A stretch of DNA of 64,000 nt from Megalonaias nervosa (taxonomy: Eukaryota > Mollusca > Bivalvia > Unionida > Unionidae): NCBI GenBank assembly GCA_016617855.1, contig JAECUM010003646.1:1-64000 (forward strand), given 5' to 3'. Shown here in pieces: positions 1 to 9,720 of this stretch (position 1 is its first letter; every line of letters begins with the position of its first letter). The position numbers were made by a program, and so were the translations under genes. Under the pieces are notes generated by a model that saw only the letters and a list, made by a program, of their open reading frames with translations, was not told the DNA's origin and made no database searches.

Positions 1-150
1 GCGATGCGTGTGGGGTGCCCGCCCTGGGAGATGTCACCATTAGCCAGGTGCATTTGCAGTTCTAAAAAACAGCCCTTTTCAGGGCTAACCAGATCTCTAG
101 AAAAGAGAACCTATTCAATTTGCCAATTAGTGTGAATGTAGTGTAGTGTG
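1..150 (+). mobile_element. End fragment of a Polinton-like element (copy A)
   Basis: Bases about 60-125 match the minus strand of 16,160-16,235, the end of copy C. Both have a run of A, then the AGCCCTTTTCAGGGCT hairpin, then CTCTAGAAAAGA, then an ATTCAATT(T)GCCAA stretch. This places the very end of another element, in plus orientation, at the left edge of the window, with its genes lying outside. The match was made by eye and the outer boundary is uncertain. Confidence 0.55.
71..86 (+). terminator. Histone-mRNA-type 3' stem-loop (copy A end)
   Basis: AGCCCTTTTCAGGGCT forms a perfect 6-bp stem with a TTTC tetraloop, the size and loop of the metazoan replication-dependent histone 3' hairpin bound by SLBP. 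The segment AGAAAAGAGAA at about 100-110 is purine-rich, spaced like a histone downstream element, and complementary to the CUCUUUU core of U7 snRNA. Function is inferred from this resemblance and from the same arrangement at 1,521, 16,214 and 28,847. Confidence 0.6.
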
Positions 151-174
151 AATATAAACACTCACTCTTTACTG

Positions 175-175
<1 letters not shown>

Positions 176-231
<56 letters not shown>
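176..231. repeat. (GT)n microsatellite
   Basis: Uninterrupted GT dinucleotides over about 56 bases. The open frames through it (Val-Cys repeats) are repeat artefacts. Confidence 0.97.
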
Positions 232-234
<3 letters not shown>

Positions 235-832
235 ATGCGCGTTCGTTGGTGTGAATAGTATATGGGTGTGTGTTTTTCTTCTCTTCCTTCGTTGGTGTGA
301 TAGTATAATGTGTGTGTTTTATACTTGCTCGTTCGTTGGTGAGGATAGTATAGTGTGTGTTTTATGCTTGCTCGTTCGTTGGTGTGGATAGTATATAATA
401 TGTTTTTTTCTCATCCCGATTGTGTGGATGGTATGTTTGTGTGTTTTATGCTTGCTCGTTCGTTGGTGAGGATAGTATAGTGTGTGTGTGTTTTATGCTT
501 GCTCGTTCGTTGGTGAGGATAGTATATAATATGTTTTTTCTCATCCCGATTGTGTGGATGGTATGTTTGTGTGTTTTATGCTTGCTCGTTCGTTGGTGAG
601 GATAGTATAGTGTGTGTTTTATGCTTGCTCGTTCGTTGGTGAGGATAGTATAGTGTGTGTTTTATGCTTGCTCTTTCGTTGGTGAGGATAGTATATAATA
701 TGTTTTTTCTCATCCCGATTGTGTGGATGGTATGTTTGTGTGTTTTATGCTTACTCGTTCGTTGGTGAGGATAGTATAATGTGTGTTTTATGCTTGCTCG
801 TTCGTTGGTGAGGATAGTATATCATATGTGAA
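232..832. repeat. GT-rich minisatellite upstream of gene X1
   Basis: Imperfect tandem units built on GTGTGTTTTATGCTTGCTCG followed by TTCGTTGGTGAGGATAGTAT, alternating with a TTTTTTCTCATCCCGATTGTGTGGATGG variant. The same repeat type fills 27,610-28,155 just upstream of gene copy X3. The two arrays join matching sequence (AAGTGAGTGTAAGG-ATGTTTTCC) at their right edges, so the minisatellite and the gene have moved or duplicated as one unit. Confidence 0.9.
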
Positions 833-873
833 GTGAGTGTAAGGCATGTTTTCCTTCACGTCCGTGCTTGAAG

Positions 874-883
874 TATATAAAAG
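874..883 (+). promoter_or_regulatory. TATA box of gene X1
   Basis: TATATAAAAG lies 62 bases before the ATG at 936, after a segment (833-870) shared with the X3 copy. TCATTC at 895-900 could be the initiator. In the X3 copy the matching site has decayed to GGATATGAAG. Confidence 0.5.
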
Positions 884-935
884 CATAGCGTTCGTCATTC
901 GCGCCATTCTACACAGAATAAAAAGGAACAGAAAA

Positions 936-1503
936 ATGGATTTAATCAACAAGTTAAGAGATAGTTGGTGCTGGATGGTAGATGCAGTCTATGTAGTGGA
1001 AAGACTTCAAAAGGAGTGGAGGTTTGAAGTCAGCCTAGACTTTATGGCGAGACTCAAAGCAGCAAGTTATCATTTGCAAATGATAATAATGGAAGAAGCA
1101 GATAAGTTGAGAGGTTTCAACTATCCGAAATATGTGAGAGTAGGAACCTTGAAGGAGATTTTTGGATATTGTTGTTGAATTGGAATCTTTTTTGGAAGGT
1201 ATCTTCTCTTTAACAGAATGGCCTTTTGTCAAAAAAGGCTTAGACAATATCAAGAAAGCGGAAGACCTAATGAGAAAAGTACTGGAAGAAGAAGTAAAGA
1301 AGATCAAGGAGACGTGGGCAAAAGAGAGGAAGGACAAAGAAAACCAAAAGAAGAAAGAAGAGTTTGAGAAACTAAATCAGAACTGGATGAAAATCCAACA
1401 AAAATTCAGAGCTCTCGGACATCCTGACTGGATGCCCGAAGAAGAAAAGAAGAAAGGAATTATTCAAAAAGTCAGGACATGGTGGAAGAACTGGAGAAGA
1501 TAA
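936..1503 (+). pseudogene. Gene X1: small charged-helix protein, frameshifted
   Basis: The start ATG at 936 follows a TATA box at 874, and the reading ends at TAA 1501-1503. The first frame runs to about 1,178. The second, from about 1,165, continues the same protein as judged by copies X2 and X3, so a single-base shift lies near 1,160-1,175. The protein would be about 190 residues. Its N-terminal half has a tryptophan-rich start (SWCWMVDAVYVVERLQKEW). The middle is a strongly charged predicted helix (LMRKVLEEEVKKIKETWAKE, then a KKKEEFEKL run). The C-terminus is a basic amphipathic tail rich in Trp and Lys (HPDWMPEEEKKKG, then WWKNWRR). No family is recognised. The EDL-x8-E(V/I)KK-x2-E-x-W pattern also occurs in the small terminal gene of Polinton copy C (16,445-16,633), which suggests common origin. 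A histone-type hairpin follows the stop by 17 bases. Confidence 0.6.
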
Positions 1504-1520
1504 AAGAAGAAGAACCCAAA

Positions 1521-1536
1521 GGCCCTTTTCAGGGCC
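1521..1536 (+). terminator. Histone-mRNA-type 3' stem-loop of gene X1
   Basis: GGCCCTTTTCAGGGCC is a perfect 6-bp stem with a TTTC loop. It is preceded by CCCAAA and followed by ACTT, close to the flanks of the histone hairpin (CCAAA before, ACCCA after). GAAAAGATCTTAA at 1,551-1,563 is placed like a histone downstream element. No AATAAA is seen between the stop codon and the hairpin. Confidence 0.7.
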
Positions 1537-1619
1537 ACTTCCAATGCCTCGAAAAGATCTTAATTTTCATTTTATCTCCACCCTAAACGAATATATATAA
1601 AACCCTTCCTCTACTAAAA

Positions 1620-1760
1620 ACACGAACGCTCTTGATTCGTGTTTGTCTATAACCCTCTCTCAGGTAGCCTGACGTCACAGTACTTCTCTTTTTGCTACAT
1701 TGTTACCAGTATGACGTCATGCCACCTGTCGCTTATCGCTCTACAAACCCACAGTCTCCT
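1620..1760. promoter_or_regulatory. X-unit tail with two CRE palindromes
   Basis: TGACGTCA occurs twice, at 1,670-1,677 and 1,712-1,719. The surrounding sequence (CATTGTTACCAGTATGACGTC, then a poly-pyrimidine stretch and ACAAACCC) is also found downstream of X3 at about 28,990-29,055 and, inverted, at about 8,540-8,600, but with the palindromes damaged there. The palindromes match the CREB/ATF site; whether they act is unknown. Confidence 0.4.
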
Positions 1761-1784
1761 AGTAGCCGCTCTACCAAATTTCCA

Positions 1785-1960
1785 TTGACGCTATACAGGC
1801 CCAGGGTGTTCTAGTCCCTCTACCCCATTTTTCCATTGACGCTATACAGGCCCAGGGTGTTCTAGTCCCTCTACCCCATTTTTCCATTGACGCTATGCTG
1901 GCCCAGGGTGAGATTTTATTTCTTGAGGCTATACTGGCCCAGGGGGGGTCTGTAATGCTA
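1785..1960. repeat. 51-bp tandem repeat
   Basis: Two and a half to three copies of a unit containing CCATTGACGCTATACAGGCC and CAGGGTGTTCTAGTCCCTCT. The 17-codon period gives an open minus-strand frame that is not a gene. It occupies the same place relative to X1 as the TTGTCGCTAT repeats do relative to X3. Confidence 0.85.
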
Positions 1961-1999
1961 ATTCCCATTGAGGCTACGGTACCCCACTATACTACTGCT

Positions 2000-3930
2000 G
2001 ACAAAATGGGATAAAACGGCAATTGACACAAAATTATAGGTAATATTTGTGTTATTTAATAATTAATAACAAACGTTTCAGATACTTGTTTATGGTTTCT
2101 TTTCTTATTTTAGCAAAAAAATTGACATTGGAAAGTGTAGTTAAACATCTTGAGAGGCACACAATTAACATTTTCTTTTAGATACCTCCTAATTTTCTTA
2201 ACTTCCAGTTTCAAACTGAAAACCTATAAATATACTGTGTACGGAACTTTATTAAAATTACTCTATACTTCTGTGGCATAAATGTTATAAATGGCTCAAA
2301 ATGAACGATTATTTTAAAATATCCGATAAGTTCTATTTTTAGAGGCATTTGATACACTAGAAAGCCAAATTTGTACTTAATGTGTATCCACCAATCAGTA
2401 GAAAGGAATGATAGATAACCGTGAATTATTCATTCCTAAATCACACATAATTTTAATGATAAAGGAAAGTCGTTTAAAATTGCATATACCAGAAGCGGCA
2501 TAATGTAACATATTATCTAATATTTCTGAGATTCTCTTAGGAACAAGTCTACCTCTAGCAATTTAACAGCCCTAATTTTGATATAAATATTTATACAGTA
2601 TGTAGTGTCGAACGTTTTCTTTTTTGCTTGCTCAGCGATTCCCATTTCTGCCTAATAAAATGGACCACTGTGTTGAAAAATTACCATAAATATACAAAAT
2701 AATCACTATTCCCAGTGATGTGTAGAAAATTATGCGGCTAGACAGTCTTGATCCCAAATATTATCTTTGTTAGGTTTTTTAACATTCACCTTTAATCTCT
2801 GTTCTCTACAGTATATACAGAATTAATTCAAAGTTTTCTGAGAATCCTTTTCGTTATCTGCGAGAATAACGGTATAGTTAAATGTCAAGACCTAATAAAA
2901 GCATTTATTCTTATATATTGTAATTGTATTACACATACCACAGTTATATAGCCATTGATAAATTTCATTATCGTCATGTCTGCTGAGCAGGAAATCGTAT
3001 TCGAATTCTCATATCAGGCCTATGTAATAACCGTAATGATTCTATTGGATGTATATCGTTAATTAATTGTTTAATCTCGATTTATGTTCAACTCTCCACA
3101 CATGTTGGACTGCATATGCCAAGGGAGAAGAGCTCGGAACAAAACAAATAAGTTCAAATTACTGAAATTAGTATTAAAACAGTTTAATTTAACCATGCAT
3201 AACGTCATTCCATCTGACTGAGTTGCAAGTATGATTTTAAAAAACCTTATACTTTTCAAAATGAGCCTCCAGTGTTACATATGCTTGAGAATCACATAAT
3301 GCAGTGACTCGATTTCGCCAAGTCGATTTACGTGATTTCATTTTAATACAATTTATAAAAAAAGAAATAACATTAAATTTGCGCCTCTGTGCTCGTTTTT
3401 AAGCCATCGCTGGAACCATGTGCTAGTGACTCGCGCAGCTTTCGTAAGTGCATTTATATTACATAAGATTTTCGCGTTTTTAGATTTGAGCCATAACCTT
3501 AGGAACGCATCTATGGCGTAAATCGAGCGTCACGTAAGCTAAATTGTATTACTGCGTTTGTATTATGTAAAGCTTGATTAGGAAATTACAGTGCAGTGTT
3601 TTGCTTTCCCAGGGTCACTTACCGTCACGATCGCAATACAATACAATTCAGCCCACGATGTTTTGTTGTTTGCTTATTTTTGTTTTGTTTTTGCTTTTTT
3701 ATTTTGGAGGAGTTTGTTTTGTTAAATAACCCCACCCCCGCCTCAGTATCATATGCACCCTTGCCGACATGCTTTTTTTTATTTCTCCCTTCATTTAAAA
3801 ACATCCTGTTTCATTTCAAGCCCTATCACTCGAATGATACCTCTTCTTACAGCTTTTGGGGTATATAATTAACATCATCTTGGATAATTACCCACTTTTA
3901 TTTTTCTAAGTTACAAATTGAAACTTTAAG
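2000..3930. other. AT-rich DNA with no recognised gene
   Basis: Stop-dense in all frames, with no domain, splice-site pair or tandem array that I can support. The short ORFs at 3,071-3,259 and 3,596-3,868 show no recognisable motif. Confidence 0.6.
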
Positions 3931-4330
3931 AATCACTCACAGTATTGTTGTTTAATCCAAAATAATTAGAAATGTCCTATCACAAGTCCAATAGTAACGA
4001 ATATTCCGAATGAATTTCAATAGCCTCGATTATCCTGATGTACCAACCACAATGATGCAAACCAAAACGTCTTTGAATGAGTTCTCAATAATTCTAAAAT
4101 AATGTGTTAATCCAAAGTCAATGAGCACATAGTAATTGGAATTAATAATTTAAAGAAATAATTCCTCTCGAAACAGCCGTGAACACTGATCGTGGATTAA
4201 CAAAAACTAATCGAGAACAGGAATGTATTATTTGTTTTTCCAATATATACATTTTCACTGGACCTAGATGTGAGTCATTCCTATGGAAAATTCACACTAA
4301 ATCCCCCAAAAATCATTTTGAAGACTGGTG
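3930..4330. repeat. Dispersed repeat shared with 51,620-51,990
   Basis: Blocks such as GATGTACCAACCACAATGATG, GTCTTTGAATG, CAATAATTCTAAAATAATGTG, TTAATCCAAA-GTCAAT and AATAATTCCTCTCG recur in the same order and strand at 51,650-51,790. The identity of the repeat family is unknown. It ends where Polinton copy B begins. Confidence 0.6.
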
Positions 4331-4443
4331 GCTGTGGGTATTTTAGGAGGTACAATTTATTCGTTCACTTTTAAAATGGGATCCTAATGCGAAAGAAATA
4401 AAAGCCAAGACCCCTAAAAGAAGGTACCAAATCAAAACGACGA

Positions 4444-4895
4444 GTGGTGGTGCAGCAAGTTCACACAAGACGCAAGAAGAAAATCCCAAAGAAGAAAACA
4501 TCTGCCAGAAAGAGATACTGCTGCTTGACGCGTACGTTGTCCAGAACACCACGCCGTTCGGTGACGGTGTCTCCTGCCACTTCTACTTCTTCGCCGTTCA
4601 CACTTATATCTGACAAACCCGATTTAACACCAGCGTTTGCTAATTTGAGGAAAAATAGGAAGACGTTTCTAAAGGAAATTCTCCTTCTCCAGCGGCGGCA
4701 AAGATGCCGTCTTCTTCTACTTACTAGTAACTGCTGCAGCAGCTAAAAGAAAATGGCCTCACCAAATATAAAAGTCTAAGGCGGAACAGGTGTGTTGCAC
4801 ACATATACTGGATTGATCCAAACAGTCGTAGAGTGTTGCGCATAGAGATGTTGAAACATCGTGATGACAATCAGTGGAGACGAATTACAGAATAA
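4444..4895 (+). pseudogene. Copy B homologue of the DDNQWRRI gene
   Basis: The reading around 4,615-4,665 (KPDLTPAFANLRKNRK) matches the start of the copy C gene at 24,324 (KLDLTRVFPNLMKN). The end, DDNQWRRI followed by TAA at 4,893, matches the copy C C-terminus. Between them the frame shifts at least twice. Just before the end is a stretch AHIYWIDPNSRR that is lost or changed in copy C. No named function is known to me. Conservation at both ends in two divergent copies shows that it was a real protein of the element. Confidence 0.55.
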
Positions 4896-5039
4896 AAAGA
4901 AGTGTGTGATACGGTTCCCCTCTGTGTTTTTGTTCCCGAAACAAAAGATGTAAAACCACCCCCACAGTGTTTGTTGCCCCAAGACACAATATTCATCCAA
5001 AAGGGGAAAAAGGGACTCCCTTCTCGTTTTGCTAAAGAT

Positions 5040-5345
5040 TAGGATGTTTTGTTTGTAGAGGCACAGTCTAATATTCCGATCCGAAAACAATTAATTCAAA
5101 AGGCTCCCATCGATGCTGTGTGTGAATTTTGTTTGAATGTTTTAAAAGGAAAGGTATCTTTGTCCAAGAAGAAAAGAAACAGCGTTCTTCGCCAAATGGG
5201 GAAAAAGTAAATACCCATCAGTCAAAATAATAAAAAAATGTTCGTCGTGGAGGATTTCTACCCATGCTGATGGGTCCCTTGTTAAAAGTGGCGGTTCATT
5301 GCTATGATCCATTGCTGGACCACTTTTAGGAGGAGCCATGTGATA
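5040..5345 (+). pseudogene. Copy B homologue of the Gly-Gly virion protein
   Basis: The plus-strand reading at about 5,120-5,200 (NVLKGKVSLSKKKRNSVLRQ) corresponds to the copy C protein at 22,959-23,276 (NVLKGTIPLSKHQKN, then VLRQMVQKK). The downstream Gly-Gly segment and hydrophobic tail are broken by stops. It lies between the homologues of the same neighbours as in copy C. Confidence 0.5.
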
Positions 5346-5429
5346 AGGAGGAAAAGAAATAGGAGAACAAAGATGATAAAAGCACACCCTATTCTGAAAG
5401 ACATCACACTTGCACTTTTGGATCTTAAT

Positions 5430-5950
5430 GAAGGACGAAAAATCACTTCAGTTCCATACAAATGATGGCTGGAACTCCATCGTTGGTACTAATAAAATAT
5501 GTTACATATACCTCCTAATTCTAATCTCACCGAGTTGTTCCAGTTATAACAAGAATTACAATCGTTGATGCATCGAACCGGTTTGTTAGAAACAGACAAA
5601 GAGCAACGGAAAGGACAATTATTGCAACGTCATCAACTGTTTGACCAGAAAGCTTTATACAAAAACAGCTCAACCTACTATGGGAGATTCAAGTCGATCA
5701 TATAAAAGCAAACCAAAAGCTACCAAGACAGACACAGATACGTGAATGGAAGAAGAATACACACGAGAAGTGTTTCAAACTCCGCCTGCTCCAATACCCA
5801 ATAAGCTTTCAGATTGCTTTCAACCGAGAAGAAATAAAAGTTTGGGTCAAAATGATCATGTCAGCATCTTCTTCAGTAGATTAAAAAAAAAACAAGATGA
5901 AAACGATGGGAAGACAAACAGAATTGCTCGTTGGACTCTTCAGTGAACCG
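5430..5950 (+). pseudogene. Copy B homologue of the proline-rich protein
   Basis: EGRKITSVPYK at about 5,435, LLETDKEQRKGQLLQRHQLF at about 5,590-5,640 and YTREVFQTPPAPIPNK at about 5,760-5,805 match the copy C gene at 22,260-22,882 (EGRKLALMPYK, then SETEKLQRYGQLLQRLQLF, then AREVFQTQSAAPIPSK). The ORF 5,746-5,946 is its longest intact stretch. Several stops separate the blocks. Confidence 0.65.
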
Positions 5951-5956
5951 TAACAG

Positions 5957-6390
5957 ATCTGTCTTGTGTGCCAAGGGAGTCGCTCGACAATGAGGACGTG
6001 GTTTAGGAAATACATTGAAACAGCTTTTCGTACAGTCGCATCCATCTTAGAACTGATAGTGACTAGAGGATTGTATTCTGTAAAAGACACCGTTTTGACG
6101 CAAGAAATAGAATTTCTTTAAAACGTCCTCACTGACAAACGCAGTCCAAAGGAAGCCTTCATGAGAACAGGAAAATATATGTTTCTTTAAACTAGACAAG
6201 ACGTTTTGGATCGCCATGACATCCCTATCAATTTGCTTCACCCTTCAGGACATGGAATTAAGTCTTTTCTCTATGACACAGCGACGACAGGAAGTGACTT
6301 CGAAAAGCCTTCAGATATTATAAACACTTTCAGAAAAAAAATAATAAAAAGACATGAGCTATTAGAGAGTGTCACGTGTTTGATTCCTAA
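5957..6390 (+). pseudogene. Copy B homologue of the pVI-like core protein
   Basis: Bases 5,957-5,990 match the start of the copy C gene at 19,736 (CTTGTGTGCCAAGGGAGTCGCTCG against CCTGTGTACCAAGGACGCTCG). At 6,090-6,215 the reading TQEIEFL-stop-NVLTDKRSPKEAFMRTGKYM aligns with the copy C segment TQGKEFLQNVIINKQ. Two in-frame TAA codons are visible. It directly precedes the capsid homologue, as in copy C. Confidence 0.6.
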
Positions 6391-6410
6391 CTGAAGAAAG
6401 GGAAAATTTA

Positions 6411-7620
6411 ATGATGCACCGAGAATCTTGCAAATATTTCAAGTCAGAACTCGATATGTTTGCCATGCAACACGCTACATTTAAGATAATGCAAGAAACC
6501 CAATGGGTAGGATTTCATCTTATGTCATCTTTGACTACCTCAACCCTTATCGAATTTGAAATCAAAGGATAAACCAAAGATTACTTCCATTTGATTAACA
6601 GTCACTTGTACCTTAAAGGCAAAGTTCTCAAAGTTGACAGCACCAATCCAGGCGCCTGTGCCAAAGAAGCTTCCGTTAACTAACAATTTCATGCATTCGT
6701 TGTTCATGGAAATGGGTTTGTACTTCAGTGACAAACTGGTGAGCATCAGCATGAATATTTGCCTGTAAAATATCTTGACGTACGGAAAATAAACCAAGAA
6801 CACACATCTGGATGCTTCCGTGGTATGGAAACCTGGTACTTTACACAAGTTCAAAGATACAGAGTTGACAGAAATTGATGATCCTCACAATTTTGGACTT
6901 AACGACCGTCCAAAACAAGGACGCAGTCAAAACGGATGAATCGTTAGCATTCGGACATGTGGTTGCAAGACTAGCATTTGTTAAATGTAGTGGATGTACG
7001 CCTGAGACTGAATCGAAGTAGTACCATGTTCCATTTGATGGTCAATACTAATGAATGCAAAAGCATCATCGAAGAGGCCCGACAGCCAGGTCTCCTTTAC
7101 GACGATTCAAAACGACAACCTTCATAATTGCCTCTGGACTGCGATCGTGTTTTCCAAGGACAGCTACCCCAACGTTTGCTCATTGGCATCGTCAGAACTG
7201 TATCCCTCATCGGAGTTATCGGTTGATATCCTTCGACTTCCAACCCCTCAACGTGTCTAAGATAGAATTAACTCGAGATAGCCAAACGTTGTGTACCAGA
7301 CCCTTTGAACTTATCATTGCCCAAAATAATTACTTGAGATCTGACTTGGTACTGTTTGAAGCCACGAGACAGTTACGTACCAACTTCAGCCACAGTATTT
7401 AGTACGACGATTATGCAGGAGGATATTTTTGTGGGGATTTGAATTCAATCTAGACCAAAGCAGCGATTAAGGACATTTCCACCCTGTTAAATCAGGCCAA
7501 CTTCATGTGGAACTTCAGTTTGCAGTAGCTCTGGCGAACACAGTGAAGGTCATCTTGATTGCAGAATTTGACAATACTCTGGAAATCAACAGTTTGAGAG
7601 AAGGTATTCTAGACTATTAG
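6411..7620 (+). pseudogene. Copy B major capsid protein (double jelly-roll), decayed
   Basis: The start at 6,411 (ATGATGCACCGAGAATCTTG) matches the capsid start of copy C at 19,292. IEFEIKG at about 6,547, an SHLYLKAKVLK-like strand segment and the block around 7,260-7,400 (LCTRPFELIIAQNNYLRSDL) align with the copy C capsid. TAG at 7,618-7,620 matches its end. The length, about 1.2 kb, is close to the 1.3 kb of copy C, so there is no large deletion, but the frame is lost many times. Known role of the family: the hexon-like shell protein of adintoviruses and Polintons. Confidence 0.8.
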
Positions 7621-7626
7621 AAAAGA

Positions 7627-8070
7627 ATGGATGGAACACGAAGAAACAATGGAGAGAGGGGATGAGGATGTTTGTGATCTAGAACAAGAAGAAAAGGACA
7701 AGAAAAAAGATGTCAAGACGGCCAGAATAAGAACAACCTATTGTTTCCTGTTTGTTCATGACTTGGCTGAAAGAAATACAGGTCTAACCAGAGAACAATG
7801 TTTTGGATGCCAAACCGATCATCCTAGTAAGAAGTAACACAAATTTTTAATGCGGAGTCGAGAAGAAAAGTCGGGAGAGTATCTGAAATAGAAATGGGCT
7901 CTCATCTCAGAAGAAAATATTTTTGAGAGTGATATAAAGATTTGTCTGACTATTCTTTACATCCATTGACTTCTCTGGAGTCCAAATGCATCAAAACTCT
8001 CCTGCAACAGAATGGAGAGACTACTCTTTGTTCATCGACCGTTCATCGGTTTACTGGACAGAACTTTCCA
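7627..8070 (+). pseudogene. Copy B homologue of the unnamed gene after the capsid
   Basis: It starts a few bases after the capsid stop, as in copy C. The ORF to 7,837 is acidic and then contains a Cys-x2-C-x-TDHPS element (CFGCQTDHPS) like CYVCENDHPS in copy C (17,486-17,989). Downstream, SREEKSGEYLK and AEENIFE-like pieces match the copy C segment SKEEKLDEYLDDAW to SEEAVFHEWY. Broken after 7,837. Confidence 0.6.
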
Positions 8071-8077
8071 CAGAAAA

Positions 8078-8190
8078 TGTCCAGGGCCGTAAATGGCAAT
8101 CACGGGTCCTGGGGTAAGAAACACTCGGGCCTCTCCTAGTTCTTGTTCAAGCAAAATTTTTCTTTAATACAATTAAAAAGATTTGTTCGG
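8078..8190 (+). repeat. Fragment of dispersed repeat family R
   Basis: Matches 41,488-41,600 almost throughout: CAGGGCCGTA, then GCGATCACGGGCCCTGGGG (here CAATCACGGGTCCTGGGG), TAAGAAA, TCTCCTAGTTCTTGTTCAA, CAAAAT and AAATTAAAAAG. It abuts the end of copy B. Confidence 0.75.
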
Positions 8191-8399
8191 CTCGGGCCCG
8201 GGCTCCAGAGATATATCCCCGATTGTCCCTCCCCCCCCCCCTCCGTCGGCCCTGAAAATGTCAAGTGTGAATGTATGACTTATCATATACTCAACTCGCT
8301 CTACCACTTGAGGTTGTCGCTTTCTAAGTCTAACTTTGCTACTGCAGAATCAGACTGTCTAAAAAATTTTATTGACGATCCTCTTATAATACGAGTAGT

Positions 8400-8665
8400 G
8401 AATGGGGGCAATTTAGCGACAGTGGAAAAATGCATTGCAGAGACCCCCCCCCCCCCCGTGCACTTTGGCGACAAGATTTATAGCGACAAAATCAAAACCC
8501 TATGGCACTATAGCGACAAAAAATATTGGGTTTGTATAGCGACAATAGGAATGAAACACGTAGGGTGACATCACAGTACTGGCAATAATGTTGCAAGTGA
8601 CTGACCTGAATACGCGCGGTTACCCTAGGTAGAGACAAATACAATAGAGACATACAGAATCTATG
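8400..8665 (-). repeat. Tail of X unit 2 (TTGTCGCTAT repeats), inverted
   Basis: Five or six copies of TATAGCGACAA occur at 8,410-8,545, followed by GACATCACAGTACTGGCAATA and GTAGAGACAAATACAATAGA. Read on the minus strand this is the sequence downstream of X3 (28,925-29,180). It belongs to copy X2 (10,325-10,885), with about 1.5 kb of other DNA inserted between gene and tail. Confidence 0.75.
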
Positions 8666-8666
8666 T

Positions 8667-8798
8667 TTGGGTTTGGACCGAGACAAGGAAATCCCAGTCA
8701 AGGGGTTACATTATTTGTCTCCCAACGAGGCTAGCCTCGTGGGGAGACATATAATGTAACCCCGCGACTGGGATTTCCTTGTCTCGGTCCAAATCCCA
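8667..8798. repeat. Near-perfect palindrome (fold-back element)
   Basis: A 132-bp inverted repeat centred at 8,732/8,733. The central 16 bp (ACGAGGCTAGCCTCGT) is a perfect palindrome. The arms read TTTGGACCGAGACAAGGAAA outward to inward and are matched by TTTCCTTGTCTCGGTCCAAA on the right, with few mismatches and almost no spacer. This is the structure of a fold-back or hairpin MITE. It splits the X2 gene from its tail, so it or the larger insertion around it came after the X unit. Confidence 0.85.
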
Positions 8799-9223
8799 AT
8801 GTAGATTATTTTTCTCACCCAATATTATCCTTTAAACTAAGAGAGAATTCCTCACTTGTGCAATATAGTTCACGCGCCAATGTTTGCATGCGGTGCATTA
8901 ATACAAATATGTTAATGAGGACTGTGGCGTGACGTGTCATCCGAAGTACACAGTTTTTATGCGTGAGCCAAAAAAAAAAAAATAATAAAATAACAACAAC
9001 ATTAAACGTTGCATAGTTTTTAGGTATTATCACATTTAATATATGGATGTTATATGAAATTAACAATAAATAGTTAATATTTATTACAAGAAAATGTTTC
9101 ATTTTCATTAGTTCCAATTTAGAAAATTATATTGCACATAATGAAACTGTACTCAGGCCACAGCTCTGTTGTAGTGTAAATACATGTGGCATGAGTGTCC
9201 GTGCTTGGGTTATTCACGGGTAA

Positions 9224-9439
9224 TTAGAGATCCGTGTCACTATCATATATAACTCTCCTTTTCTTTAGAGGAGGTGAAACTGTTTGTGACATACTTGTGT
9301 TATAATTAATATTGATTGTCAAAGTACCCCCGTGTATAAAAGACCCTCCAAATACGGACCCCAGCGGATAACCATGTGCTAAACTTTCAAGTTCACGGAT
9401 TCTTTGAAAATTTATTTTTCTGTCTTGGAAATATGACAA
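9224..9439 (-). CDS. Short ORF with basic C-terminus, unassigned
   Basis: A 71-codon minus-strand frame starting with an ATG (MSYFQDRK) and ending SPPLKKRRVIYDSDTDL. The basic KKRR patch followed by acidic SDTD looks like a nuclear protein terminus. No family or partner exon was recognised. It lies in the insertion that splits the X2 unit and could be part of a DNA transposon, or chance. Confidence 0.25.
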   Translation of the reverse strand: MSYFQDRKINFQRIRELESLAHGYPLGSVFGGSFIHGGTLTININYNTSMSQTVSPPLKKRRVIYDSDTDL

Positions 9440-9720
9440 GTGTTACATGAAATTTGCTTATGGATTAATGTGTTGACGGATAAATGATTCCTTCTGGCTG
9501 ATAAGTGCATTATTTGTCATTAAAAATTGCAGGTATATTTTTGATTCAACTTGGGCGCAATGGAGATGCTTAACAAAAATAGAATAGAGCATGTTTGACA
9601 TAACACATTTCTGGATGTTCCTAAGTTTTCTGTAGTTGTTAAGAGCGTTGAAAGACTATGAAGTGAATAGGTCTATAGGCTATGTGCATAGATCAGTGTT
9701 TTCTATCATAGTTCATTTCA

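Larger units (their letters stand above)
4400..8080 (+). mobile_element. Decayed, internally deleted Polinton-like element (copy B)
   Basis: Six blocks in plus orientation match the genes of copy C in the same order: the DDNQWRRI gene, the Gly-Gly virion protein, the proline-rich protein, the pVI-like protein, the major capsid protein and the gene after it. The sequence passes directly from the proline-rich gene (about 5,950) to the pVI-like gene (5,957). The integrase, membrane-protein and penton genes, about 2.5 kb in copy C, are therefore absent. No polymerase, BIR or protease block was found. Every block has stops and frameshifts. Sequence divergence from C is high, so B is an independent, older insertion and not a recent duplicate. 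Confidence 0.8.

Noticed and set aside
179..391. ORF of alternating Val-Cys
   Set aside because: Product of the (GT)n microsatellite. Same for the ORFs at 27,760-28,111, 33,147-33,414 and 34,318-34,639.
4444..4746. Basic ORF that might be histone-like, given the histone-type hairpins
   Set aside because: It has no histone fold motif. It aligns with the DDNQWRRI gene of copy C and is frameshifted. No histone gene was found in the window.
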